NCBI RefSeq assembly: GCF_010671565.1
Contig: NZ_JAABOQ010000002.1
Location: forward strand, 434,001 to 498,000
Direction of reading: 5' to 3'
DNA from: Spongiivirga citrea
Lineage (GTDB): Bacteria; Bacteroidota; Bacteroidia; Flavobacteriales; Flavobacteriaceae
DNA: 64,000 nucleotides
Each line of letters opens with the position of its first letter. The stretch's first letter is position 1. Shown here piece after piece: positions 54,432-63,621 of the stretch. Position numbers and translations under genes: made by a program. The notes under the pieces are model-generated. The model worked only from the letters and a program-made list of their open reading frames with translations. It made no database searches and had not been told where the DNA came from.

Positions 54432-55574
54432 TTAAGGTGTACTCTGATTCTTAATGAATTGGCTGGGAGAAATGCCAATTTGATTTTTAAATATCCTATT
54501 GAAACTAGCTTTAGAGTTAAACCCACAATCAAATGCAATTGATAGCAACGTAAATTTTTCGTTTTCTCTATTATGAAGTCTTTTCTTCACTTCTTCGATA
54601 CGATATGAATTTATATAATCGTAAAAACTAGTATTCAGGTACTTGTTTAATAGTGCAGAAAGCTTTTTATCCGATAAATCTATTTCATTAGCAAGCATAC
54701 CTAATGTTAGCTCAGGATTCAGAAATAACTTATTGTTGACTATAACATCTGTCAGTTTTTCTTTTAAAACACTTATTTCCTCATCAGAGTAATTGGATAA
54801 ACTATTTGATACAATCAGTTCTGAATTAGGCTTAGACTTCATTTCTATCAAAAAATCGGGGACAAGAATTCTCGAATTACTAACACCATTAAAACCAAGA
54901 TATGCTGTTAATATAATAATTAAGAATATCGTTAAATATTGGTATTGTGGCACATTCGATTCAAAAAAACCTTCAAACACTCTAGTCAATAGATCAACTG
55001 ATATGAAAATGAAACATCCAATTAGAAGAAATTGAACCCAATTTACATCTGCAGCAGATATACTTGAAAAGTTATGCTTAATTGTTTTTTTAAGCCTTTG
55101 AAGTAGTTGTAGTGAAAACAAAATATAACAGATGAAATACAAATTTCGAACAACAACAATATAAATTTGATTTCTCTCCAAAAGCTCTAAATACTCAAAA
55201 GTCCAATCTGAGCGATATAAGGTAATAAGAAGTGGGACACCAATAAAAAGTGATATTACAAAAAAGGGCGTGAAATGGTAGCCGTTTTTAAGAATCAGTT
55301 TGTCCTCTGCGTGAAATATAGATTTTATATAAACAAAAAGTAGCGGTCCAAAAAGCCATATTATAGTGAAATCAAAAATGAATGTGGCTTTGTAAAGAGT
55401 CTCTATGTTGTGTAAACTTGCATATGAATGTAGTATTACTGCAAGTATGAAAGAAAAGTAAACTACCAATAATTTCTTAGGTGTCCGTTTTTCGATGGTT
55501 TTAAATAGCAAAAACAATATTATAACACTAATTACTATTCCTGCGACTAATATGAAATCTATAATTAGCATCAT
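54432..55574 (-). CDS. Membrane-bound AraC-family regulator
   Basis: The 380-aa protein has seven predicted membrane helices (about residues 3-235) and a cytoplasmic C-terminal AraC HTH domain (about 275-375). The domain has MLANEIDLSDKKLSALLNK and LLSIAFDCGFNSKASFNRIF. Such proteins are common in Bacteroidetes and are thought to sense signals in or across the membrane and switch neighbouring genes. The flanking serine hydrolases are natural candidates for its targets. It lies about 100 bases upstream of the first hydrolase on the same strand. Confidence 0.9.
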   Translation of the reverse strand: MMLIIDFILVAGIVISVIILFLLFKTIEKRTPKKLLVVYFSFILAVILHSYASLHNIETLYKATFIFDFTIIWLFGPLLFVYIKSIFHAEDKLILKNGYHFTPFFVISLFIGVPLLITLYRSDWTFEYLELLERNQIYIVVVRNLYFICYILFSLQLLQRLKKTIKHNFSSISAADVNWVQFLLIGCFIFISVDLLTRVFEGFFESNVPQYQYLTIFLIIILTAYLGFNGVSNSRILVPDFLIEMKSKPNSELIVSNSLSNYSDEEISVLKEKLTDVIVNNKLFLNPELTLGMLANEIDLSDKKLSALLNKYLNTSFYDYINSYRIEEVKKRLHNRENEKFTLLSIAFDCGFNSKASFNRIFKNQIGISPSQFIKNQSTP

Positions 55575-55677
55575 TGTTTAATAAGACGATGAGAACAAAG
55601 AATTGTGACAAAGCAGGTAATTTGTTAAATACAGCAGTTATTAAAATTCTATCTCCAAATTATATGTCCATTCAATT

Positions 55678-56013
55678 TTATTCGGCTGTATTTCTTCCAA
55701 TTTCATCAATATTAACTTCGGCTTCCACTCCTTCTCTTTTCCATAAATATTGAAGGAGGTAATATAATCCAATACATAAGGCGATACCAAAAGGAAGTGC
55801 TACAAGTCCAAGGGCGAAATTATTCGTTTCCTCTAAAACAAAATCCCACATAAATATCATACCGAGAATCCCGATTAAGATGCCGCCAATAAAGGTTCCA
55901 ATATAGTAAGACACGACACCAAGTATCGCAAAACCCCATTTATGTTTGTTGAATTCTTCTGCTAACGTATAAAAGCGTTTCCCGATAAAGTAGATGAGGA
56001 TTAATCCGAGCAT
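55678..56013 (-). CDS. Small three-helix membrane protein
   Basis: The 111-aa protein has three membrane helices (about 1-10 with 26-46 as a pair, then 49-60 and 66-89) and an acidic C-terminus (EVNIDEIG). I do not recognise it beyond flavobacterial proteins of unknown function. It sits between the AraC-like regulator and the second serine hydrolase on the same strand, with spacings of about 100 and 150 bases. Confidence 0.65.
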   Translation of the reverse strand: MLGLILIYFIGKRFYTLAEEFNKHKWGFAILGVVSYYIGTFIGGILIGILGMIFMWDFVLEETNNFALGLVALPFGIALCIGLYYLLQYLWKREGVEAEVNIDEIGRNTAE

Positions 56014-56167
56014 AGTTTAGTTGTTTTAGGTGATTTTGTTTTTAGGTATATTGATATGAAGTTACGAACTTCGTATGGCAAGTTTAGTTTTAAGTTGTTC
56101 AATCCACATTTCCCTTATACAGTATTGCAGTCTATTTTTGTTTTAATTCATTATTATCGTTTAAACC

Positions 56168-57391
56168 CTAATTCAATAGTAAAGCAACATTCCATAAATC
56201 AAAATCACTACTATAATGTTCAAGTGAATTGCCACAGTGAACAATGACAGTTTTTTTATTAGGGATGATGTAAATATTCTGTCCAAGATTTCCATTTGCA
56301 TAGAAATGAAAAGTGGAGTCTTTGTTTACATGACCCCACCATTGGTAATTGTAATAAATTCTCTTGTCACTTCTTCCAAACCACTTTGGATAAACATCAC
56401 GAGGAATTGATGTGTTTTCTCGAGTAGATCCAAGTACCCAATCTTTTGATATAATCTGATCGCCGTACCAATTTCCTTCATTAAGCATAAGCTGACCAAA
56501 ACGTGCATAATCAATCGCTCGGGCAATCAAACGACTTGGCATGTATTCAAAGCTAGACTCTTTACTATCTAAAGAGAAAAGAGCATCATATTCCATTATT
56601 TTTGACCACAACTTTTGCTCGAGATATTTGGATACAGTCAGATTAGTCGCTCTTTCAACTATTAATCCTAAATAGCTTGTGTTGTAATTGGAATATTGAA
56701 AATCTTTTCCTGGTTCGGATGAAATTTCCACATTTTCAAGTAGCAGCTTTCGAACATTAGGATGGTAATAGCCAATTGCCTCATCATGCCATGGAGCGTG
56801 AATATTAGTGAAAGGTATAAGACCTGTATTGTATTCAAGTCCAGAACGCATTTCAAGTAAATGTTTAATTAATATTCTTTCAAAGCGCGGATCACGCTCT
56901 AAAAGCTCAGGGATGTAATTTGTTATTGGGTCATATACGCTTTTAATTAGACCATCATCAATGGCAGCACCAATCAAAAATGATATAAATGACTTTGCCA
57001 TAGATTGAGAATGGAAATATGAATCCCTACTAAAACCATTAAAGTATTTTTCATAAATGATGGTATCTTTTTGTATAACAATAAGCGCAGTAGTTTGAGA
57101 CTCAATAGCCCACTCTTCAAAGCTATTAAATCCAGTTTTAGTAACCAGCCCCTCAAATAGTGATTCAATATATTTCTCTTCAGGCTTAGAAGTGAAATTA
57201 TTGGAGCTTTTTGCTTCCCGAATCTTACGGTTTTCGAAGTTCTCATAATCATAAACATCTGCCACATTCATTGTTATTAATCGATAAACATAGGTTGGAG
57301 AATATTTGATCGATAATACAATCAAGGCAATAATAAAAACCATGAAAGGTGTGAATATTATAGTTTTGAAAATTCGTTTCCTATTGGCCAT
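56168..57391 (-). CDS. Class-C beta-lactamase-fold serine hydrolase
   Basis: The 407-aa protein has an N-terminal membrane anchor (about 10-30) and a periplasmic beta-lactamase-like domain. Ser130 and Lys133 are in SMAK; Tyr233-Ser-Asn235 is the second motif. The late HCGNS near residue 385 takes the place of a KTG box, as in 6-aminohexanoate-dimer hydrolase (NylB)-like members. The substrate is unknown. It is distinct from, not a recent duplicate of, the protein at 53077. Confidence 0.87.
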   Translation of the reverse strand: MANRKRIFKTIIFTPFMVFIIALIVLSIKYSPTYVYRLITMNVADVYDYENFENRKIREAKSSNNFTSKPEEKYIESLFEGLVTKTGFNSFEEWAIESQTTALIVIQKDTIIYEKYFNGFSRDSYFHSQSMAKSFISFLIGAAIDDGLIKSVYDPITNYIPELLERDPRFERILIKHLLEMRSGLEYNTGLIPFTNIHAPWHDEAIGYYHPNVRKLLLENVEISSEPGKDFQYSNYNTSYLGLIVERATNLTVSKYLEQKLWSKIMEYDALFSLDSKESSFEYMPSRLIARAIDYARFGQLMLNEGNWYGDQIISKDWVLGSTRENTSIPRDVYPKWFGRSDKRIYYNYQWWGHVNKDSTFHFYANGNLGQNIYIIPNKKTVIVHCGNSLEHYSSDFDLWNVALLLN

Positions 57392-57492
57392 TCATATTCA
57401 ATATTGACAGTAATTATTTATATAGGAATTAGCTATATCCGTTTGCCTTTAAATTTTCGGATAACACCATCTTTCAATATTATTTAAAGAGA

Positions 57493-60141
57493 TTACAACT
57501 CCAACGTAATCTGCCCCTCACCATCGTCATCTTTCTCATTTCCATCTGCTTTTGAAGTATTCACTTCGCCACCATCAGGCAATGTTTCCTCACCCACTAC
57601 CTCAATTTCTTCTGGCGGAGTTTCTTCTGGCTCATCGTAGGGTAATGGGTCTAGTAAATTAAGTTGTTTTACCTTTTCGGAGGTTAATTGATTGCCTAAA
57701 GCATTGATTCCCTTAATCGCTATAAATTGCTCTATATCAACCTGTTGATTTTCTTTTTGGTCTTTACCTCGGAGTTTATTAAACACTACTTCAACAACAG
57801 GTCGATAATCAGTCGAAACGACTTCTAAATAGGATTTTTGATGATCGGAAATAAAGCTTTCTTCCTTATTTTCATTTTCGATTAAGAAGCGTTTTACATA
57901 GTAGCGCTCTTTTTCACCATCCCAATACACAGCAGAAATTGGTTTCTTCGGTTTCCATTTTTCCAACACGATCATATCGTCATTAAAACGAGTCGTTACT
58001 TCTGGTACTATGGTTTTTGCATTTCCTTTTTGGTCGATAATCAACAATCGGTCTTCGCCTCTAAATTCCCCGACTAATTCACCGCGACCGTCAACATTAA
58101 GTCGTTGTACAGTATCATCAAACCATATTTTACGCGGTTTTAGTGTAGAAACACCTTTTTCCTTAAGTTCAATACGCTTAATGCTGTATTTAGTAACGAT
58201 ATTTCCTTTTACCCCTCGACCCTTAATAGCCAGATCAGCAAAATCAATATCAAACTTTAGTTTTTTGATACTACCTACCTGACGCAAGAATACGGACACA
58301 ACCTCAGCTTCTCCATTAGGATTGGCAGAGAAATACCACATAGAGGAGCCTTTTTTACCCTGAGTAAGATCATACTCCTTATCTCGGGTAACTCCAGTAA
58401 CCGCAAAACGCTTTATGTATGACGCTCCGCCTTTACCGTCTCGATAAATCATATTGTAAATAGTACGCTTATCTTTCTTTTTAAAGACGGCAACATGCAC
58501 AATATCCTTACCGACAAAGGTTTTTGAGTCCACCTTCGTGATCATCATCTTCCCTTCTTTGGTAAACACAATGATATCGTCAATATCAGAACAATCAGTG
58601 ACATATTCATCTCTACGCAATGAGGTTCCGACAAAACCTTCTTCACGATTGACGTATAGTTTCGTATTGCGAATAACCACTTTAGTGGCATCTACATCAT
58701 CAAATACTCGAACCTCGGTTTGGCGATCCTTGTCTTTACCGTAGGTTTTCTTCAAATTGATGAAGTAATCAATCGCAAATTCAATCAAATTGGCTAAGTG
58801 ATGCTTTACCTCAGCGATATCAGCCTCCAAAGCGTCAATACGTTGTTGGGCCTTGTCAATATCGAACTTAGAAATACGCTTAATTCGGATTTCTGTTAAT
58901 CGAACAATATCATCTTCTACAACCGGACGTTTTAAATGCTTAATGTGAGGCTGTAAGCCTTTATCAATAGCAGCAATAACACCTTCCCAGGTTTCTTCTT
59001 CTTCAATCTCGCGATAGATTCTGTTTTCAATAAAAATACGCTCTAAAGAAGCGAAATGCCATTGTTCTTCTAGTTCGTGAAGTCTTACTTCAAGTTCCTG
59101 TTTTAAAAGCGCTACGGTATTGTCAGTTGAGCGTTTAAGCACCTCGGTAACTCCAACAAAAACCGGCTTATTATCTTCAATAATACACGACAATGGAGAG
59201 ATAGACATCTCGCAATTGGTAAATGCATACAATGCGTCAATCGTCTTATCTGGCGAAATTCCTGACGGTAAATGAATTAATATCTCAACCTCAGCAGCGG
59301 TATTATCTTCAATCTTTTTAATCTTGATCTTCCCTTTATCATTTGCTTTCAGAATAGAATCGATCAGCGAAGATGTATTGGTACCAAATGGGATTTCGGT
59401 AATGACTAGTGAATTCTTATCACGTTGATTTATACGTGCTCGAATTCGGATTTTCCCGCCTCTTAATCCGTCGTTATAATTGGTGGCGTCCATAATTCCC
59501 GCGGTTGGGAAATCTGGAATTAGGGTAAATCGTTTTCCTTTTAGACACTTGATCGATGCGTCTATTAATTCATTAAAATTATGTGGCAACAACTTGGTGG
59601 AGAGTCCAACCGCAATACCTTCTGCCCCTTGTGCTAACAATAATGGAAATTTCACCGGAAGATTAATTGGTTCTTTCTTACGACCGTCATAAGACAATTG
59701 CCAATCAGTCACCTTTGGACTAAACACTACATCTAAAGCGAATTTAGACAAGCGCGCTTCGATATATCTCGGGGCTGCTGCTCTATCTCCGGTTAGTATG
59801 TTTCCCCAATTTCCTTGTGTATCAATTAATAGATTTTTCTGGCCTATTTGCACCATCGCATCCCCAATACTAGCATCCCCGTGTGGGTGATACTGCATGG
59901 TATGACCAACGATATTGGCTACTTTATTGTAACGACCATCATCTAACTCTTTTAAAGCATGCATAATACGGCGCTGTACTGGTTTAAAACCGTCTTCCAT
60001 TGCCGGTACCGCTCGTTCTAGAATTACATAAGATGCATAATCTAAAAACCAATCAGCATACATTCCCGTTATTTTAGTAATGGTGTCTGTCGGTTCCTGT
60101 TGTGCTTGCTCGTTATATAATTCTTCTTCGTTTTCCTCCAT
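57493..60141 (-). CDS. parC: DNA topoisomerase IV subunit A
   Basis: The 882-aa protein is the DNA-cutting subunit of a type IIA topoisomerase. The N-terminal part has YADWFLDYASYVILERAVP, DGFKPVQRRI and the active-site Tyr in AAPRYIEARLSK (residues about 110-121), following HPHGDASIGDAMV. The C-terminal half forms the DNA-wrapping propeller, which has no clear GyrA box, supporting ParC over GyrA. A long acidic tail (EETPPEEIEV...NEKDDDGEG) ends it. parE lies 1.4 kb upstream on the same strand. Confidence 0.93.
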   Translation of the reverse strand: MEENEEELYNEQAQQEPTDTITKITGMYADWFLDYASYVILERAVPAMEDGFKPVQRRIMHALKELDDGRYNKVANIVGHTMQYHPHGDASIGDAMVQIGQKNLLIDTQGNWGNILTGDRAAAPRYIEARLSKFALDVVFSPKVTDWQLSYDGRKKEPINLPVKFPLLLAQGAEGIAVGLSTKLLPHNFNELIDASIKCLKGKRFTLIPDFPTAGIMDATNYNDGLRGGKIRIRARINQRDKNSLVITEIPFGTNTSSLIDSILKANDKGKIKIKKIEDNTAAEVEILIHLPSGISPDKTIDALYAFTNCEMSISPLSCIIEDNKPVFVGVTEVLKRSTDNTVALLKQELEVRLHELEEQWHFASLERIFIENRIYREIEEEETWEGVIAAIDKGLQPHIKHLKRPVVEDDIVRLTEIRIKRISKFDIDKAQQRIDALEADIAEVKHHLANLIEFAIDYFINLKKTYGKDKDRQTEVRVFDDVDATKVVIRNTKLYVNREEGFVGTSLRRDEYVTDCSDIDDIIVFTKEGKMMITKVDSKTFVGKDIVHVAVFKKKDKRTIYNMIYRDGKGGASYIKRFAVTGVTRDKEYDLTQGKKGSSMWYFSANPNGEAEVVSVFLRQVGSIKKLKFDIDFADLAIKGRGVKGNIVTKYSIKRIELKEKGVSTLKPRKIWFDDTVQRLNVDGRGELVGEFRGEDRLLIIDQKGNAKTIVPEVTTRFNDDMIVLEKWKPKKPISAVYWDGEKERYYVKRFLIENENKEESFISDHQKSYLEVVSTDYRPVVEVVFNKLRGKDQKENQQVDIEQFIAIKGINALGNQLTSEKVKQLNLLDPLPYDEPEETPPEEIEVVGEETLPDGGEVNTSKADGNEKDDDGEGQITLEL

Positions 60142-60223
60142 GTTACTTATACTAATATTGTCATTCTACAATATTTACTTATTAGTTTTTTTACTGCAAG
60201 GTTTAGGTTTACACCTCCCTTAA

Positions 60224-60267
60224 TCCCTCCTCAAGGAGGGAAACTCAAAACTCTGAACTCAAAACTC
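60224..60267. repeat. Perfect palindrome followed by a direct repeat
   Basis: TCCCTCCT-CA-AGGAGGGA (60224-60241) is a perfect 8-base inverted repeat. It runs directly into two copies of AACTCAAAACTC (60242-60253 and 60256-60267). The block lies right at the end of the M48 gene and could act as a terminator-like hairpin or as a dispersed repeat. Confidence 0.6.
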
Positions 60268-60271
60268 AGAA

Positions 60272-61198
60272 CTACCCCTTTGGCAAATATTTATCATGAT
60301 CATCAGACTTAAAATCATCAGGCTTGAGGGCCTTTTTGATATCGTCTATTGATTCTTTTGTTGAAACTTTCGTTTTAGGTTTTTCCTTTTCTTCGAAATA
60401 GGTTGTTTTTCCTGAAGCTGTAGCAACAAAATCAGCTTTTAGCATCTCTACTGTAATTCGTTTTGACAAATGTGGATGCGTTGATAGCTTTTCTGAAAAC
60501 CAGGTCCAAAATCCAGCTTCATCCCGCTGTGTTTGCTCAGAATATGCTTTTACATTCAGCTTTTTCGACAACTTTTTTCCAGCAGCCAACATTTTTAGGC
60601 CTTGTACTGCTCCTGTCGGACTTAAAGCACAGCCAATACTATCACAAGTATATTCACAAGCTCTTGAATAGGCTTGTGGTAAAAAAGGCACAAACATCGA
60701 CGGATATACCAACAAGCGTCTTGTAATATGATTCCGTTTAATATGACCTAGTTCATGTGCAACTACAAAATCGACTACATCTTTCTCAGTATCTTCACTT
60801 AAGATTAACTCCGCTAACTCCGAAAACAATATCATATAATTTGATCCAGCAAAGCGCGTTGCAAAGGCATTTAATATGGCAGACTCAATAATATATGTTT
60901 TAGGAACATTTCTTATTTCTAAAGCTTTACACTGCTTTACAATTACCTTGTGTAAATCTGGGAATTGTTTTTCCGTAACTCGTACTCCAGTCCCTTTTAT
61001 TAATCCGATTAACAATCCTTGGGAGATCATGATTAGTAAACCAATTAAGAGAATTATACCAAGTATAGGCAAGACTATAGTTAGAAATAGCGGTTCAATA
61101 ATCGGAATTACGATTAACGGTAATATCACGAATACGGTGATGATTACCATGATGGTGTAGTAAATTTTTTCTTTGGGGTGGATTTTGTATTTAATCAA
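60272..61198 (-). CDS. M48-family zinc metalloprotease
   Basis: The 308-aa protein has two N-terminal membrane helices (about 13-35 and 38-60) and a cytoplasmic-side protease domain with the zinc motif HELGH (148-152). The third-ligand Glu region is SRACEYTCDSIG. It is similar in layout to HtpX/YcaL-like quality-control proteases. The end is a Lys/Asp-rich tail. It lies between parE and parC on the same strand, an arrangement that looks fixed rather than functional. Confidence 0.88.
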   Translation of the reverse strand: MIKYKIHPKEKIYYTIMVIITVFVILPLIVIPIIEPLFLTIVLPILGIILLIGLLIMISQGLLIGLIKGTGVRVTEKQFPDLHKVIVKQCKALEIRNVPKTYIIESAILNAFATRFAGSNYMILFSELAELILSEDTEKDVVDFVVAHELGHIKRNHITRRLLVYPSMFVPFLPQAYSRACEYTCDSIGCALSPTGAVQGLKMLAAGKKLSKKLNVKAYSEQTQRDEAGFWTWFSEKLSTHPHLSKRITVEMLKADFVATASGKTTYFEEKEKPKTKVSTKESIDDIKKALKPDDFKSDDHDKYLPKG

Positions 61199-61263
61199 TT
61201 TTTTTAGTTTGTTGTTTACAGTTGGCTGTTCTTAATTAAAATTTGAAACTTGTTTCTTCAATT

Positions 61264-61476
61264 TCATCCTTTCAAGGCTTTTTCTTTTCTTAAACTATTT
61301 CTAAGGCCTACTGAACCGCAAATCATCAATACTATTAAGGATCCACCAATGATGTAATAGTTCCTGCCTCCTATTTCAAAATCATTTTTCAATAAATATG
61401 ATATTATTTTTAATAATGGAACAATGATAAGTATGATCGCTGCATTTTTTTGCATTTTTATTTTTTTCATCTCCAT
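61264..61476 (-). CDS. Small two-helix membrane protein
   Basis: The 70-aa protein has two membrane helices (about 12-30 and 41-59), a Lys-rich N-terminus (MEMKKIKMQKN) and a basic C-terminus (LRKEKALKG). No family is recognised. It lies about 65 bases before the M48 gene and may be cotranscribed with it. Confidence 0.6.
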   Translation of the reverse strand: MEMKKIKMQKNAAIILIIVPLLKIISYLLKNDFEIGGRNYYIIGGSLIVLMICGSVGLRNSLRKEKALKG

Positions 61477-61484
61477 ATATTGTC

Positions 61485-61579
61485 CTTTAAATATGCTTTT
61501 CTCCTTCGTCTAAACTCTTATTTCATTTTTCTACTTTCTTTCTTCTTGCTTCTTTTCTCTTTATTCTTATTTCTATTTT
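61485..61579. repeat. Polypyrimidine tract between parE and the small membrane protein gene
   Basis: On the plus strand the segment is mainly C and T with TTCTT/TTTCT repeats (a purine tract in the mRNA of parE). It is a low-complexity spacer without stem or ORF. Confidence 0.5.
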
Positions 61580-63454
61580 CTACTCTTCTCCGACAGATTC
61601 TAAATCCTCGACTGTATCCAATTCAACTTTCAAGTTTTTGATAATAAACTCTTGTCTGTTTGGCGTGTTCTTGCCCATATAAAAACTCAATAGTTCTTCA
61701 ATAGAGGTCGCCTTATCTAGCATTACCGGATCAAGACGTATATCATCACCAATAAAATACTTGAATTCATCAGGAGATATTTCACCAAGCCCTTTAAATC
61801 GGGTGATTTCAGGTTTTCCTCTTAATTTTTCAATGGCATCTCTTCGTTCTTGCTCGCTATAACAGTAAATCGTTTCTTTTTTATCCCGTACGCGGAAAAG
61901 CGGTGTTTGCAGAATATATAAGTGCCCTTCTTTAATCAACTCGGGGAAGAATTGTAAAAAGAATGTAATTAGTAACAACCGAATGTGCATTCCGTCAACA
62001 TCGGCATCCGTTGCTATTACGATATTGTTATAACGAAGATCTGCCAAGCTCTCTTCTATATTAAGAGCGGCCTGAAGTAAATTGAATTCCTCATTCTCAT
62101 ACACGATCTTTTTAGACATCCCATAGGAATTCAAAGGCTTTCCTTTTAAACTAAATACAGCCTGCGTATTTACATCTCGACTTTTTGTTATCGATCCACT
62201 TGCCGAATCACCCTCAGTAATGAACAAGGTTGTTTCTAAGCGTCGATCGTTTTTTAAATCCCCCAAGTGGGCACGGCAATCCCTTAATTTCTTATTATGA
62301 AGATTTGCTTTTTTGGCACGATCTTTCGCAAGTTTTCTAATTCCAGATAGCTCCTTACGCTCCCGTTCCGCCTGCATGATCTTGCGTTGAATAGCTTCAG
62401 CTACATCGGCATTCTTGTGAAGGAAATTATCAAGATATCTACCTAAAAAGTCATTTATATAGGTTCGTACCGTTGGAAGATTTCCTCCCATATCTGTCGA
62501 CCCTAATTTGGTTTTTGTTTGCGATTCAAAAACCGGCTCCATTACCTTAATCGATATCGCAGCGATAATCGATTTTCTAATATCAGAAGCATCGTAATTC
62601 TTACCATAAAAATCGCGAATAGTTCGCACTAGTGATTCTCTAAAGGCTGCGAGGTGTGTTCCTCCTTGCGTCGTGTTTTGCCCGTTTACAAACGAATGGT
62701 ACTCTTCACTATACTGTGTTTTACTATGTGTAATCGCTACCTCAATATCATCTCCTCGAAGGTGAATAATAGGATATAACATATCCTCAGTATTCGTAGT
62801 ATCTTCTAAAAGGTCCTTTAGTCCATTTTCAGAGAAATACTTTTCGCCATTAAAGATCATTGTCAACCCAGGATTGAGGTAGACGTAATTCTTGATCATT
62901 TTAATGATGTACTCATGACGATATTTATACTTCTTGAAAATACTATCATCTGGAATAAAGGTAACCTTAGTACCTCGTCTTCTTGAAGTTTCATCAAGTA
63001 GCTCCTCGTTAACAAGGTTTCCTGTTTCAAATTCAGCCGACTTTGATTTGCCGTCTCGAGTAGATTCAACTCTAAAAAATGTGGAAAGTGCATTTACTGC
63101 TTTTGTACCGACGCCATTTAATCCCACGGATTTTTTAAAGGCACGTGTATCGTACTTACCACCAGTATTCATTTTTGATACTACATCAACAACTTTCCCT
63201 AAGGGAATACCCCGGCCATAATCACGAACAATTACTCTATTATCCTGAACAGAAACCTCAATCGTTTTACCGGCACCCATAACGAATTCATCGATACAGT
63301 TATCGAGTACTTCTTTTATAAGAATATAGATTCCGTCATCGGCACTTGAGCCATCGCCTAACTTACCAATGTACATACCAGGACGCATACGAATATGCTC
63401 TTTCCAATCGAGTGAACGTATATTATCTTCAGTGTATGCGGACTGTTGTGCCAT
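61580..63454 (-). CDS. parE: DNA topoisomerase IV subunit B
   Basis: The protein of about 624 aa is the ATPase subunit that drives strand passage with ParC. It has the GHKL ATP site ([21 protein letters not shown], and [13 protein letters not shown] as the lid) and the TOPRIM domain ([25 protein letters not shown]). The C-terminal [12 protein letters not shown] follows. I chose the ATG at 63454 because the frame before it begins with TTG and adds five residues not typical of ParE. It is transcribed toward the M48 and parC genes. Confidence 0.93.
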   Translation of the reverse strand: MAQQSAYTEDNIRSLDWKEHIRMRPGMYIGKLGDGSSADDGIYILIKEVLDNCIDEFVMGAGKTIEVSVQDNRVIVRDYGRGIPLGKVVDVVSKMNTGGKYDTRAFKKSVGLNGVGTKAVNALSTFFRVESTRDGKSKSAEFETGNLVNEELLDETSRRRGTKVTFIPDDSIFKKYKYRHEYIIKMIKNYVYLNPGLTMIFNGEKYFSENGLKDLLEDTTNTEDMLYPIIHLRGDDIEVAITHSKTQYSEEYHSFVNGQNTTQGGTHLAAFRESLVRTIRDFYGKNYDASDIRKSIIAAISIKVMEPVFESQTKTKLGSTDMGGNLPTVRTYINDFLGRYLDNFLHKNADVAEAIQRKIMQAERERKELSGIRKLAKDRAKKANLHNKKLRDCRAHLGDLKNDRRLETTLFITEGDSASGSITKSRDVNTQAVFSLKGKPLNSYGMSKKIVYENEEFNLLQAALNIEESLADLRYNNIVIATDADVDGMHIRLLLITFFLQFFPELIKEGHLYILQTPLFRVRDKKETIYCYSEQERRDAIEKLRGKPEITRFKGLGEISPDEFKYFIGDDIRLDPVMLDKATSIEELLSFYMGKNTPNRQEFIIKNLKVELDTVEDLESVGEE

Positions 63455-63621
63455 AAATCGATAAAACAAAGTGAATGTCTGCTAATATAAAGGTTCAAAG
63501 CAAAAAAAGAAATGCTGTGTGACTAAAGTAATTAACAAAGAGTGTGGGCCGATTGTTAAGAAAAAAATACCCCTTCTACTGTGGTAAATATCAATAATTA
63601 AAAATCCAAATTACAATCGGG

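Noticed and set aside
62313-62329. Second sigma-54-like TTGGCACG element
   Set aside because: It lies inside parE on the opposite strand, the -12 part reads TTCGC with the wrong bases at the key positions, and no gene follows.
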